This document shows, in pieces, positions 52,484-64,000 of a stretch of 64,000 nucleotides of DNA. Source of the DNA: Eledone cirrhosa. Its lineage: Eukaryota > Mollusca > Cephalopoda > Octopoda > Eledonidae. The first letter of the stretch is position 1. The number at the start of each line of letters is the position of its first letter. Position numbers and translations under genes: made by a program. The notes below the pieces were generated by a model. The model was given only the letters and a program-made list of their open reading frames with translations, had not been told where the DNA came from and searched no databases. The stretch lies in NCBI GenBank assembly GCA_964016885.1, contig OZ024742.1, forward strand, positions 14,443,622 through 14,507,621. Direction: 5' to 3'.

Positions 52484-52575
52484 CCAAGCACTGCTTGATA
52501 GGAGATCAGTAAGCTGACACAGTCTAAACTACCAGTGCTGGCGGCCTTATGATGAGGGGTTTCACCAACATAATC
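52484..52575 (-). CDS. ANKRD10: ankyrin-repeat gene exon: middle repeat
   Basis: The acceptor 'actttgttag' and donor TTGG|GTAAGT enclose 92 bp reading DYVGETPHHKAASTGSLD, then CVSLLISYQAVL plus two bases. This is a canonical ankyrin repeat core (G-E-T-P-H/I-H-K-A-A...G...L-x-C-x-x-L-L). It joins in phase 0 after exon 54499-54663 and in phase 2 before 47115-47398. One slight oddity is HHKAA where most repeats have IHKAA or LHxAA. Confidence 0.85.
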
Positions 52576-52579
52576 CTAA

Positions 52580-53689
52580 CAAAGTACAAGAAAACATTCA
52601 GATAAGAAAAAACACAAATAAATAAATTTTTGATCAAAATAATACATTTTAAATGTTAGATAGGAAAGGTGGTGGGATACTTACCTTTCTGTTAACCTTT
52701 TCATACCAACCTGCACAAAACTCCTACTTCTATCAAACAAACCCTTTTTCTTTACCCACTTATTCCTTGGAGGACCATGGAGGCAGAGTCCTTAAACACT
52801 CCTTCCAGTGGATCATGTCAGAAGCGATCATTTCTGATTGATCCAGCTGGATTTCCAAGCAAGACCAGCCAAGCTAATGAATGTTATCCAACCACACAGG
52901 GTCTACCCCTGGCTCTCCGACTAGTTGGTTTTGCCTGTAACATGTGTCCAACCATTCTTTCCTGAGAGAATCTCACCACATATGCATAGTATCGGAGCTG
53001 TGATCCCTCAATTCGGAGAAATTACAAAATTTATCACTATTCTAATGAAATAAAACCACCAGTTTTAAAGAGTTGCTATTTAAATTAAAACCTTCCATCA
53101 TAATTTTACTTTCTCTTAATTATGTTACAAATACCATCTTAATAATGAAATAATCAATCTAAACTATAATAAAGAAAGGAGTGCGGGATTGCGTCCAGAA
53201 TATATTTTTTTATCTCATTTGTAAAATAAGTTGGATTACTTTGAATAAATAATGAATGAATATTACATAATTTATCTACTAAATTTCGTTATTCTTGATT
53301 AAATACAAATTATTTTGTTGCTTATTTTAAGATTCACTTCTTTAAAATGTTCAAATGGCAACATTTCCGGTTAGCGAACGTTTCCGTCACTAATTTTCTC
53401 AATGCAGTTTATATATAATATTGTCTTTTTTAATGTATCATGGACTACGTTACTGATTACATAAGACAGTGTAACACAGTCTTCACTCAATTGATGTGTA
53501 TATTGTCAATTATGATTTTATTTGATGTATCATATCTACATGTATATATACTTGCATATAATATCAATATGCACACTACAGAGGCTAGCAGAAAACCACC
53601 TGAAGGGTGGTTTTTCTGTTAGTATATATAATGAAATAATAATATTAATAAATCTCTCCAAATCCTCCAATAACTAATTCTAACAGAGT
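52580..53689. other. unassigned intron with diverged repeats
   Basis: 52780-52990 ('caagaccagccaagctaatg', 'gtctacccctggctctccga') looks like an interspersed repeat fragment I cannot name. 53085-53180 and 53640-53690 relate to the repeat at 2700 and 4560; 53190-53400 is inverted relative to 43490-43600. Confidence 0.4.
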
Positions 53690-54130
53690 GCATTTCATTA
53701 GAGATAGTGACATACATGGTAGTGAAACATGGGATGTGACTTCAGAGGACGTGTGTAGACTGGAGAGAAATGAAGCAACCATACTTCATTGGATGTGCAA
53801 TGTAAGTGTGAGAGAAAGGCACAGTTTGGACGAGCTCAGGGAGATGCTGGGTTTAAGAGGAATCCAAGGTGGTGTGCAGGAGAGAAGACTGCATTGGTAT
53901 GGACATGTGATGCACATGGATAATGATCATTGGGTGAAGAAGTGCCAGGAAAACCCAGTGGAAGAATGACCTGAGCAGAGTTGGTGAGAGCTGATCTCAA
54001 ATCACTGAGACTCATGAAGGAGATGACGAAGAAACACGGCTAATGGCGGGCTGTTGTGCTGAGAAAGACCCATCCAACACATGCAACCGTGGAAAAGTGG
54101 ATTTAAAAATGTTGATGACAATGATATGGT
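53690..54130 (+). pseudogene. old LINE C-terminal domain remnant (PHD-RT relative)
   Basis: Reads 'HGSETWDVTSEDVCRLERNE', 'LHWMCNVSVRERHSLDELRE' and 'ERRLHWYGHVMHMDND', clearly related to the C-terminal domain of copies A-F but much more diverged. It ends in a decayed tail ('cacatgcaaccgtggaaaag', 'aaaatgttgatgacaatg'). Confidence 0.75.
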
Positions 54131-54224
54131 AATGATTTCAGTATATCATTCATATTGATTTCTGAAATCTGGCATAAGACCAATAAATTGACACCAGTAT
54201 TTGATTGCTATTTAAATTGAACCT

Positions 54225-54450
54225 GGACTTTACAGTGTGGGCTGAGCACTTTTTGTCGTGAAATCTACATGACCATTTTACAGTGTGGGCTGAGCACTTT
54301 TTGTCGTGAAATCTACATGACCATTTTACAGTGTGGGCTGAGCACTTTTTGTTGTGACACCTACACAACCACTTTACAGTGTGGGCAGGGTGCTTTTTGT
54401 TATGACAACTACACAACCACTTTACAGTGTGGGCAGGGTGCTTTTTGCAG
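54225..54450 (-). repeat. amplified SINE/LINE tail units
   Basis: Four to five units of about 54 bp ('tttacagtgtgggctgagca', 'ctttttgtcgtgaaatctac', 'atgaccat'). Confidence 0.8.
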
Positions 54451-54498
54451 TGAACACAAATCACTATTCTTCCTCTCCAGAAAAAAACAGCAACTTAC

Positions 54499-54663
54499 CC
54501 GAGCATTAATTTCAGCATTTGACTCCAATAACCACTGAAGACAATGTGGATGGCCAGCATAAGCTGCAAGGTGAGATGGTGTCTGTTGAAACTTGCTGTT
54601 TCTCATATCACACTTCAGGTTATAAGGTCGGTTGAAGCAGGACAGTTTTTGGAGACAGGCAAG
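54499..54663 (-). CDS. ANKRD10: ankyrin-repeat gene exon: first visible repeat
   Basis: The acceptor 'tattttacttcattag' and donor CGG|GTAAGT bound exactly 55 codons: LACLQKLSCFNRPYNLKC, DMRNSKFQQTPSHLAAYA, GHPHCLQWLLESNAEINAR. 'QTPSHLAAYAGHPHCLQWLL' is an ankyrin repeat (TPxHxAA..G...C..WLL..GA.IN), and the wording TPSH.AA.GGHP.CL.WL is the part that recalls ANKRD10. Phase is 0 at both ends. A tetra-repeat scaffold of this kind binds other proteins; the exact partner is unknown. The missing N-terminal repeats should lie upstream, beyond the 27-bp array. Confidence 0.85.
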
Positions 54664-54699
54664 CTAATGAAGTAAAATAAATAACAATTATCAACAATT

Positions 54700-55190
54700 A
54701 TTATTTTTGACTTTGCCTTTCATCCTTACGGGGTCGATAAAATAAAGTACCAGTAATGCACTGGGTAATTGCTGGCCTTGTGCCTAAAGTAGAAACAATT
54801 ATTTTAATTATCAAACACAGCATGTAGCAATTTCAGCACATTGATATCAATTTAGGCACTAGACAAGCATATTTGGGGAAGGGCAAAGTCAATTTACTCC
54901 ACTCCAGAAAGTAACTGGTACTTTATTTTATCAACCCCGGAAGAATGAAAGACAAAGTTAAGCCCGGTGGGATTTGAACTCAGAATGTGAAGAACAAGAA
55001 CTAATAAATGTTTCTATATTCGACCCAAGCCCACCAATTTGAAGCGGAAGAGAAAGTCAATAAAATCAACCCCAGTGTATTAATGGTGTTTTATTTTATC
55101 AACCACATAAGGAGGAAAGACAAAGCTAAATGTGGAAGCATTTGAACTCGAAACATAAAGAGTTCTAACTAAATGCTGCAAAACTTGTCC
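54700..55190. repeat. cluster of three OR-type SINEs
   Basis: Plus strand at 54705-54805 ('ggggtcgataaaataaagta', 'ggccttgtgcctaaagtag'). Minus strand at 54853-54995 ('tggtactttattttatcaac', 'ggtgggatttgaactcagaa') and at 55010-55190, diverged. The last one ends against the 27-bp array. Confidence 0.7.
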
Positions 55191-55196
55191 GACGCA

Positions 55197-58100
55197 GGAT
55201 GTGGCTCATCATAGGGCCACATAGAATACAGCTCATAGGGCCACATAGGATACAGCTCATAGAGCCACATAGAATACAGTTCATCATAGGGCCACATAGG
55301 ATACAGCTCATAGAGCCACATAGGATACAGTTCATCATAGGGCCACATAGGATACAGCTCATCATAGAGCCACATAGGATACAGCTCATCATAGAGCCAC
55401 ATAGGATACAGCTCATCATAGGGCCACATAGGATACAGCTCATCATAGAGCCACATAGGATACAGCTCATCATAGGGCCACATAGGATACAGCTCATCAT
55501 AGAGCCACATAGGATACAGCTCATCATAGGGCCACATAGGATACAGCTCATCATAGAGCCACATAGGATACAGCTCATCATAGAGCCACATAGGATACAG
55601 TTCATCATAGAGCCACATAGGATACAGCTCATCATAGAGCCACATAGGATACAGCTCATCATAGACCCACATAGATTACAGCTCATCATAGAGCCACATA
55701 GGATACAGCTCATCATAGGGCCACATAGGATACAGCTAATAGGGCCACATAGGATACAGCTCATCATAGGGCCACATAGGATACAGCTCATCATAGAGCC
55801 ACATAGGATACAGTTCATCATAGAGCCACATAGGATACAGCTCATCATAGAGCCACATAGGATACAGCTCATCATAGAGCAACATAGGATACAGCTCATC
55901 ATAGAGCCACATAGGATACAGCTCATCATAGACCCACATAGGATACAGTTCATCATAGGGCCACATAGGATACAGCTCATCATAGAGCCACATAGGATAC
56001 AGCTCATCATAGAGCCACATAGGATACAGCTCATCATAGAGCCACATAGGATACAGTTCATCATAGGGCCACATAGGATACAGCTCATCATAGAGCCACA
56101 TAGGATACAGCTCATCATAGAGCCACATAGGATACAGCTCATCATAGAGCCACATAGGATACAGCTCATCATAGAGCCACATAGGATACAGTTCATCATA
56201 GGGCCACATAGGATACAGCTAATAGGGCCACATAGGATACAGCTCATAGAGCCACATAGGATACAGCTCATCATAGGGCCACATAGGATACAGCTCATCA
56301 TAGGGCCACATAGGATACAGCTCATCATAGAGCCACATAGATTACAGCTCATCATAGAGCCACATAGGATACAGCTCATCATAGAGCCACATAGGATACA
56401 GCTCATCATAGAGCCACATAGGATACAGTTCATCATAGGGCCACATAGGATACAGCTAATAGGGCCACATAGGATACAGCTCATAGGGCCACATAGGATA
56501 CAGCTCATCATAGAGCAACATAGGATACAGTTCATCATAGAGCCACATAGGATACAGCTCATCATAGAGCCACATAGGATACAGCTCATCATAGAGCCAC
56601 ATAGGATACAGCTCATCATAGAGCCACATAGGATACAGCTCATCATAGAGCCACATAGGATACAGCTCATCATAGAGCCACATAGGATACAGCTCATCAT
56701 AGAGCAACATAGGATACAGCTCATCATAGAGCCACATAGGATACAGCTCATCATAGGGCCACATAGGATACAGCTCATCATAGAGCCACATAGGATACAG
56801 CTCATCATAGAGCCACATAGGATACAGCTCATCATAGGGCTACATAGGATACAGCTCATCATAGGGCCACATAGGATACAGCTCATCATAGAGCCACATA
56901 GGATACAGCTCATCATAGAGCCACATAGGATACAGCTCATCATAGGGCTACATAGGATACAGCTCATCATAGGGCCACATAGGATACAGCTCATCATAGA
57001 GCCACATAGGATACAGCTCATCATAGAGCCACATAGGATACAGCTCATCATAGGGCCACATAGGATACAGCTCATCATAGAGCCACATAGGATACAGCTC
57101 ATCATAGAGCCACATAGGATACAGCTCATCATAGGGCCACATAGGATACAGTTCATCATAGAGCCACATAGGATACAGCTCATCATAGGGCCACATAGGA
57201 TACAGCTCATCATAGAGCCACATAGGATACAGCTCATCATAGGGCCACATAGGATACAGCTCATCATAGGGCCACATAGGATACAGCTCATCATAGGGCC
57301 ACATAGGATACAGTTCATCATAGGGCCACATAGGATACAGCTCATCATAGAGCCACATAGGATACAGCTCATCATAGAGCCACATAGGATACCGTTCATC
57401 ATAGGGCCACATAGGATACAGCTCATCATAGGGCCACATAGGATACAGCTCATCATAGAGCCACATAGGATACAGCTCATAGGGCCACATAGGATACAGC
57501 TAATAGGGCCACATAGGACACAGCTCATCATAGAGCCACATAGGATACAGCTCATCATAGGGCCACATAGGATACAGCTCATCATAGGGCCACATAGGAT
57601 ACAGCTCATCATAGAGCCACATAGGATACAGCTCATCATAGACCCACATAGGATACAGCTCATCATAGACCCACATAGGATACAGCTCATAGAGCCACAT
57701 AGGATACAGCTCATAGAGCCACATAGGATACAGCTCATAGAGCCACATAGGATACAGCTCATCATAGAGCTACATAGGATACAGCTCATCATAGAGCCAC
57801 ATAGGATACAGTTCATCATAGAGCCACATAGGATACAGCTCATCATAGAGCTACATAGGATACAGCTCATCATAGAGCCACATAGGATACAGCTCATCAT
57901 AGAGCCACATAGGATACAGTTCATCATAGGGCCACATAGGATACAGCTCATCATAGAGCCACATAGGATACAGTTCATCATAGGGCCACATAGGATACAG
58001 CTCATCATAGAGCCACATAGATTACAGCTCATCATAGAGCCACATAGGATACAGCTCATAGGGCCACATAGGATACAGCTCATCATAGAGCCACATAGGA

Positions 58101-60892
58101 TACAGCTCATCATAGAGCCACATAGGATACAGCTCATCATAGAGCCACATAGGATACAGCTCATCATAGGGCTACATAGGATACAGCTCATCATAGGGCT
58201 ACATAGGATACAGCTCATCATAGGGCTACATAGGATACAGCTCATCATAGGGCCACATAGGATACAGCTCATCATAGGGCTACATAGGATACAGCTCATC
58301 ATAGGGCTACATAGGATACAGCTCATCATAGGGCCACATAGGATACAGCTCATCATAGGGCTACATAGGATACAGCTCATCATAGGGCCACATAGGATAT
58401 AGCTCATCATAGACCCACATAGGATACAGCTCATCATAGGGCCACATAGGATACAGCTCATCATAGAGCCACATAGGATACAGCTCATCATAGGGCCACA
58501 TAGGATACAGCTCATCATAGAGCCACATAGGATACAGCTCATCATAGAGCCACATAGGATACAGCTCATCATAGAGCCACATAGGATACAGCTCATCATA
58601 GAGCCACATAGGATACAGCTCATCATAGAGCCACATAGGATACAGCTAATAGGGCCACATAGGATACAGCTCATCATAGAGCCACATAGGATACAGCTCA
58701 TCATAGAGCCACATAGGATACAGCTCATCATAGGGCCACATAGGATATAGCTCATCATAGAGCCACATAGGATACAGCTCATCATAGAGCCACATAGGAT
58801 ACAGCTCATCATAGAGCCACATAGGATACAGCTCATCATAGAGCAACATAGGATACAGTTCATCATAGGGCCACATAGGATACAGCTCATCATAGACCCA
58901 CATAGGATACAGCTCATCATAGACCCACATAGGATACAGCTCATCATAGACCCACATAGGATACAGCTCATCATAGAGCCACATAGGATACAGCTCATCA
59001 TAGACCCACATAGGATACAGCTCATCATAGACCCACATAGGATACAGCTCATCATAGAGCCACATAGGATACAGCTCATCATAGAGCCACATAGGATACA
59101 GTTCATCATAGGGCCACATAGGATACAGCTCATCATAGAGCCACATAGGATACAGCTCATCATAGAGCCACATAGGATACAGCTCATCATAGAGCAACAT
59201 AGGATACAGTTCATCATAGGGCCACATAGGATACAGCTCATCATAGACCCACATAGGATACAGCTCATCATAGACCCACATAGGATACAGCTCATCATAG
59301 ACCCACATAGGATACAGCTCATCATAGAGCCACATAGGATACAGCTCATCATAGAGCCACATAGGATACAGCTCATCATAGAGCCACATAGGATACAGCT
59401 CATCATAGACCCACATAGGATACAGCTCATCATAGAGCCACATAGGATACAGCTCATCATAGAGCCACATAGGATACAGTTCATCATAGGGCCACATAGG
59501 ATACAGCTCATCATAGAGCCACATAGGATACAGCTCATCATAGAGCCACATAGGATACAGCTCATCATAGAGCCACATAGGATACAGCTCATCATAGACC
59601 CACATAGGATACAGCTCATCATAGACCCACATAGGATACAGCTCATCATAGGGCCACATAGGATATAGCTCATCATAGAGCAACATAGGATACAGCTCAT
59701 CATAGAGCAACATAGGATACAGCTCATCATAGAGCAACATAGGATACAGCTCATCATAGAGCAACATAGGATACAGCTCATCATAGAGCCACATAGGATA
59801 CAGTTCATCATAGGGCCACATAGGATACAGCTCATCATAGAGCCACATAGGATACAGCTCATCATAGAGCAACATAGGATACAGCTCATCATAGACCCAC
59901 ATAGGATACAGCTCATCATAGGGCCACATAGGATACAGCTCATCATAGAGCCACATAGGATACAGCTCATCATAGAGCAACATAGGATACAGCTCATCAT
60001 AGAGCCACATAGGATACAGCTCATCATAGACCCACATAGGATACAGCTCATCATAGAGCAACATAGGATACAGCTCATCATAGAGCCACATAGGATACAG
60101 CTCATCATAGAGCCACATAGGATACAGCTCATCATAGAGCAACATAGGATACAGCTCATCATAGAGCCACATAGGATACAGCTCATCATAGAGCCACATA
60201 GGATACAGCTCATCATAGAGCCACATAGGATACAGCTCATCATAGAGCAACATAGGATACAGCTCATCATAGAGCCACATAGATTACAGCTCATCATAGA
60301 GCCACATAGGATATAGCTCATCATAGGGCCACATAGGATACAGCTCATCATAGAGCCACATAGGATACAGCTCATCATAGAGCCACATAGGATACAGCTC
60401 ATCATAGAGCCACATAGGATACAGCTCATCATAGAGCCACATAGGATACAGCTCATCATAGGGCCACATAGGATACAGCTCATCATAGGGCCACATAGGA
60501 TACAGCTCATCATAGAGCTACATAGGATACAGCTCATCATAGAGCCACATAGGATACAGCTCATCATAGAGCCACATAGGATACAGCTCATCATAGAGCC
60601 ACATAGGATACAGCTCATCATAGAGCCACATAGGATACAGCTCATCATAGAGCTACATAGGATACAGCTCATCATAGAGCTACATAGGATACAGCTCATC
60701 ATAGAGCCACATAGGATACAGCTCATCATAGAGCTACATAGGATACAGCTCATCATAGGGCCACATAGGATACAGCTCATCATAGAGCCACATAGGATAC
60801 AGCTCATCATAGAGCCACATAGGATACAGCTCATCATAGAGCCACATAGGATACAGCTCATCATAGAGCCACATAGGATACAGCTCATCATA
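55197..60892. repeat. 27-bp minisatellite, about 210 units, 5.7 kb
   Basis: Unit: 'cataggatacagctcat' then 'catagagcca' (27 bp), with common variants agggcc, agaccc, agagca and agggct, and a 24-bp form lacking one CAT. All length changes are multiples of three, so one minus-strand frame is open for 1,925 codons (MMSCILCGS repeats) and one plus-strand frame for 1,067 (EPHRIQLII). Other frames carry stops from C-to-T changes (gatatagct) and from 'gctaatag' units. I see no start context, signal peptide logic or domain supporting a protein. Confidence 0.95.
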
Positions 60893-61090
60893 CATACATT
60901 CATTGATGGATTTACTGTGGCTTCAGGGATGTTGGATTGCATAAAGCTATATCTAAATATTGTGTATTACTGAATGCTTTCAATGATAGACTACAGTGAT
61001 ATGGGTTGAAAATATCATCTTATACACAGACTATTCTTTGTGAATTGATGTCACAAAGGAAATATTTTCATGCATAAAACAGGTTTTCAA
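60893..61090. other. flank of the 27-bp array
   Basis: No recognisable feature. Confidence 0.4.
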
Positions 61091-61440
61091 CTGATAATAA
61101 TAACTATTTCTACTTTAGGCACAAGGCCAATGATAATAATTGTTTCTACTTTTGGTACAAGGCCAGCAAATACACAGTACATTACTGGTACTTTATTTTA
61201 TCGACTCCATAAACATGAAAGGCAAACCAATGATAATAATAATTGTTTCTATTTTTAGGCACAAGGTCAGAAATTACTCAGTACCTTACTGGTACTTTAT
61301 TTTATCGACCCCATAAAGATGAAAGGCAAAGTTAACCTCGGCGGGATTTGAACTCAGATCATAAAGGGACGTAACTCTATGCTTCAAAGCATGGTGTCCG
61401 ACTCTCTACCGATACTGCCAAAGAAGGGGACTCATAGGTT
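61091..61440 (-). repeat. OR-type SINE plus two truncated nested copies
   Basis: The rightmost copy (about 61245-61440) is near full length with head 'gcttcaaagcatggtgtcc' and B box. To its left are two 3' pieces ('aactatttctactttaggca' and 'ttgtttctacttttggtaca'), each ending at 'ccaatgataataata'. That phrase looks like a repeated target or junction sequence. Confidence 0.7.
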
Positions 61441-61879
61441 TCTCAGGAAGAAAGTATTTGATAATGAAAGTATTGGATAATAAATTGATTGTGAAAGTAC
61501 TTGAAAATGAAAGTCAAGTATTTAATACTTTCGTTTTTGACGTCTCAATTCATGTCGTAAAACGTAATACAACATAACAAGAATACCAATAGCAAATTAT
61601 ATAGTTTGTAGTTGTTTTTAGATTATATACAATCAAATTATAGACTTTTTATTTTCATCTAATTTCTGGCAGTTATTTTTCGCAACGTAGTTTAAAACAT
61701 GTAAATTCTTCTAGAACCAAATTGTTAACGTTCGCAGAAGACATATTCTTTCTCTTTCCTGATACACCAACATAATACCACACACTATCTGTCTGAGTGG
61801 GAGGTGGACGTTAAACGGCAATGATGATAAATCTTAAATAATAGGTTTAAAATTCTACAGTAATTCACTTACTCTCGGG
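61440..61879. other. no recognisable feature apart from a tail scrap
   Basis: A short LINE-tail scrap at about 61795-61825 ('gaggtggacgttaaacggca'); otherwise AT-rich. Confidence 0.4.
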
Positions 61880-62180
61880 TCCCAAATAACGGGAGAGGGT
61901 GGAAAATTGGTAATTTTTCTAGGTTGTCTCCGTTTATTTGTTTTTTTTTTTAAACCAGAATTAGTCGTTTAGTTTACATATTGAGACCCCCAACCCATTC
62001 TATTTATTTCATAACATGGGATTTCAATCGTACTTTTTTGTTGTTGTAAATGTATAATGTTTTTTAACGTCTAAAGGAAATTGTCGCATGAATGCTGCCA
62101 CTTAAAATAAAATAAAATTTCGCCGGAGATTAATAAAAATTAATAAGCAAGGGTGAATGGGTTATTATTGGAGACTGGTA
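61880..62180 (-). repeat. unclassified interspersed repeat (copy 2)
   Basis: Inverted partner of 44816-45125 ('ggtaatttttctaggttgtc', 'ccagaattagtcgtttagtt', 'aatttcgccggagattaata'). Confidence 0.65.
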
Positions 62181-63269
62181 ACAAAGAAGCTGATATGTTC
62201 TAGAATTATCTAACACTAACACAGTGGTAGAAGTATTCTGTATTAATTCAACAACCTGCTAGACTACCTTGTTTTCTATTAAATGAAAGTATAGAAATGT
62301 TATATCAGTTTGAAATACCGTTTTTTCTATTATAACAGGCAGCTCTTATATTATTTTTAACTTGTTTAGTTATGTTTATTTACATAATGTTTTTTTTTTT
62401 AATTATTCAGTTGTACAAATAACATTACAAATTATTTATAATTCTTACAGAATGAAATAGAAACACATAATAAATACAATTAATTATTGCTAGGAACCTC
62501 ACAAATATAATGTACAAAAATATATGATTAAAGCGAGAGATAAGGAGGAAAAGGCACCACTCCTTTGATATATATTCTAAATATAAATATGATGATATAT
62601 TACTGGTATAAATATTATGATATATTACTGGTATTAAAACTATCATTATTATTAATATTATAGTTTGTTCGTACAGAAATTTCCGGTAAATATATTTCTT
62701 AAACTTAAAAAAATTACTTATATTTACTATTATTTCTATTTCATATAATAAAATACAGCATTTGTGACTTTATGTTCAATCTAAAAACATTCAACATCAG
62801 CTTAGCTTATTTTTTTTCCCCAAGTAAAGATGAAATATAAACGAGAAAGGAATACTTTACAATACAGTAAATATACAGTTTTAGCACATGGCTTTCTTTT
62901 AGAATGTCAACGTGACAGTTTCATGTCCAGACGACAAATTACCAACGAGAAAAATCAATTAATTATTTCTATCTGCTAAGTAGTCCTTACTAAAAATAGA
63001 CGAAAGATCTCATTCGCCTATATATATATAGGGGAAGAGAGAGACGTTTATAAATTTCCCCGCCATTTAAACCAATCTTCCGTCTCTTAAATTTGTCAAC
63101 ATTGTTTATCTGTCAACTTCTTTTGTGTTTGCTTAGGTGAGAGAAGAACTATCATCACACATCACCGCCATAATATTAGTAATTAAGATTTATTATTATT
63201 ATTATTATATAAAGTAGAAACAATTATTATTATTATATAAAATTAATATTTAAAATTAAATAGAAATAA
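62181..63269. other. unassigned AT-rich DNA
   Basis: No exon, repeat family or RNA gene I can support. I looked for the missing 5' ankyrin exon here and did not see one. Confidence 0.4.
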
Positions 63270-63430
63270 GAGGGTAGGTTGAAAAGTTCTTAGGTTGACT
63301 ATGAAGGAGTGATACTAGAGCTGTGAAATCTTGCATGCATTAATTTCAACTCTTCTTATAAATAACTGTATTGTTCTTTTGTAAGGGACTATGTTGAAAA
63401 ATAAACCCCATTTGGTCATTCCTTCTACAA
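63270..63430 (+). repeat. mariner-like 3'-terminal fragment (copy 2)
   Basis: Matches 16545-16695 and has the same closing 'gggactatgttgaaaaataa' (GDYVEK-stop in one frame). Confidence 0.45.
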
Positions 63431-64000
63431 TCATTGCTAGGAACCTCAAAAATATACGATAAAAGCAACAACAACAAAAAAAACCTATTGGTTTAATTTA
63501 GCAGTATGAACGTACCAATCTTAACTAGTTGTCTTAGTAATAACATGTACTACAACTTGGTTTAACCAGACACTAGACAAGGAGGCCAACCTTAACCGAA
63601 GGACAACTTCGGTAGAGTATATCTGTACCTAACTGGAATAACCGTTACCACAAATACATGTTTAGAGCACATCAAATGAAGAGGGAGCACCATTTTTAAT
63701 AATTTTTGTTTTTAATTGCAGACTTTATACATGAGGGGCACCATAACCTTTAAAGGGTTTAATTCGACCCTGGCCCTCATATATAACTTATTCTATACAA
63801 CAACAAGAGAAAAAAGATTTGGTTTATAAACCAGCTGGCTTTCTAAAATACTGGAAAAAAACAAAGAAATCTTGGGACCTACACAAAATTCTACAGAGAT
63901 TAATTAATTTGCATACAGTATTTCATTACAGCAACTTTTAACTTAATTATCAAAATTCATGCCACTGGTCCACTTGACCTGTATCAGTGGTGACTTGGTT
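63431..64000. other. no recognisable feature
   Basis: Nothing I can assign; continues to the window edge. Confidence 0.35.

Larger units (their letters stand above)
1248..54663 (-). other. ANKRD10: ANKRD10-like multi-exon host gene, visible span
   Basis: Envelope of the only host gene I can support; it is read right to left and is incomplete at its 5' end. The three firm exons (54499-54663, 52484-52575, 47115-47398) join in phase into consecutive ankyrin repeats followed by a hydrophilic tail with a 'GRKRTLED' motif, the order found in vertebrate ANKRD10. Four downstream candidate exons are listed separately. Introns are about 1.9, 5.1, 34.4 and 6.3 kb and are filled with transposons and minisatellites. 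No promoter, start codon or poly(A) signal could be assigned. The symbol rests on remembered family resemblance; other ankyrin-repeat paralogues remain possible. Confidence 0.65.

Noticed and set aside
55165..60942. 1,925-codon ORF (MMSCILCGS repeats) as a giant Cys-rich protein
   Set aside because: Entirely explained by a 27-bp minisatellite whose unit lacks stops in that frame; no start context, domain or flanking exon structure. Kept only as a low-weight question in the findings.

Overview
This is a repeat-saturated piece of an animal nuclear genome, most likely an octopod cephalopod. That placement rests on recognition, not a search. The window holds several copies of the tRNA-derived SINEs typical of octopus, with their 'gcacaaggccagcaat' and 'tttattttatcgacccc' signatures. 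It also holds LINE copies ending in a tail with 'ccatgctagcgtggaag' and (GAT)n, together with Helitron, Penelope-like, mariner and piggyBac-type remnants. There is no sign of a prokaryotic gene layout.

Only one host gene is supported. It is an ankyrin-repeat gene on the minus strand, resembling vertebrate ANKRD10. Three exons are well supported: 54499-54663, 52484-52575 and 47115-47398. They carry clean AG acceptors and GTAAGT donors, and their phases match. Together they read as consecutive ankyrin repeats followed by a basic, acidic tail. Downstream candidate exons with compatible splice signals lie at 12667-12720, 6293-6405, 2882-2925 and 1248-1465, with falling confidence. The 5' exons are not visible and probably lie beyond 64 kb. 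Most other content can therefore be read as intron filling in this gene.

Layout. 1-6.4 kb: piggyBac-type MITEs, a mariner transposase remnant, SINEs and a 66-bp minisatellite. 6.8-12.3 kb: a 42/40-bp minisatellite of about 130 units with higher-order repeats. 13-21.7 kb: MITE, SINEs and truncated LINE copies. 21.7-24.8 kb: a histone H3 tail pseudogene and a decayed Penelope-like element (reverse transcriptase plus GIY-YIG) with a 5' inversion. 25-35 kb: LINE copies, Helitron ends and a CR1/Jockey-type LINE remnant. 36.4-40.5 kb: a Helitron with a Pif1-type helicase, inserted precisely into a 27-bp minisatellite. 40.7-51 kb: two more long LINE copies, SINEs and an ankyrin exon. 52-64 kb: ankyrin exons, SINEs and a second, unrelated 27-bp minisatellite of about 210 units (55.2-60.9 kb).

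The elements interact. The main LINE family (reverse transcriptase with an embedded PHD-type zinc finger) shares its 3' tail with tRNA-headed SINEs, which points to a LINE/SINE partnership. Two insertions (piggyBac-type MITE and Helitron) can be proved from the window alone, because neighbouring tandem repeats preserve the empty site. Long ORFs over the minisatellites are by-products of repeat periods divisible by three, and I do not annotate them as genes.
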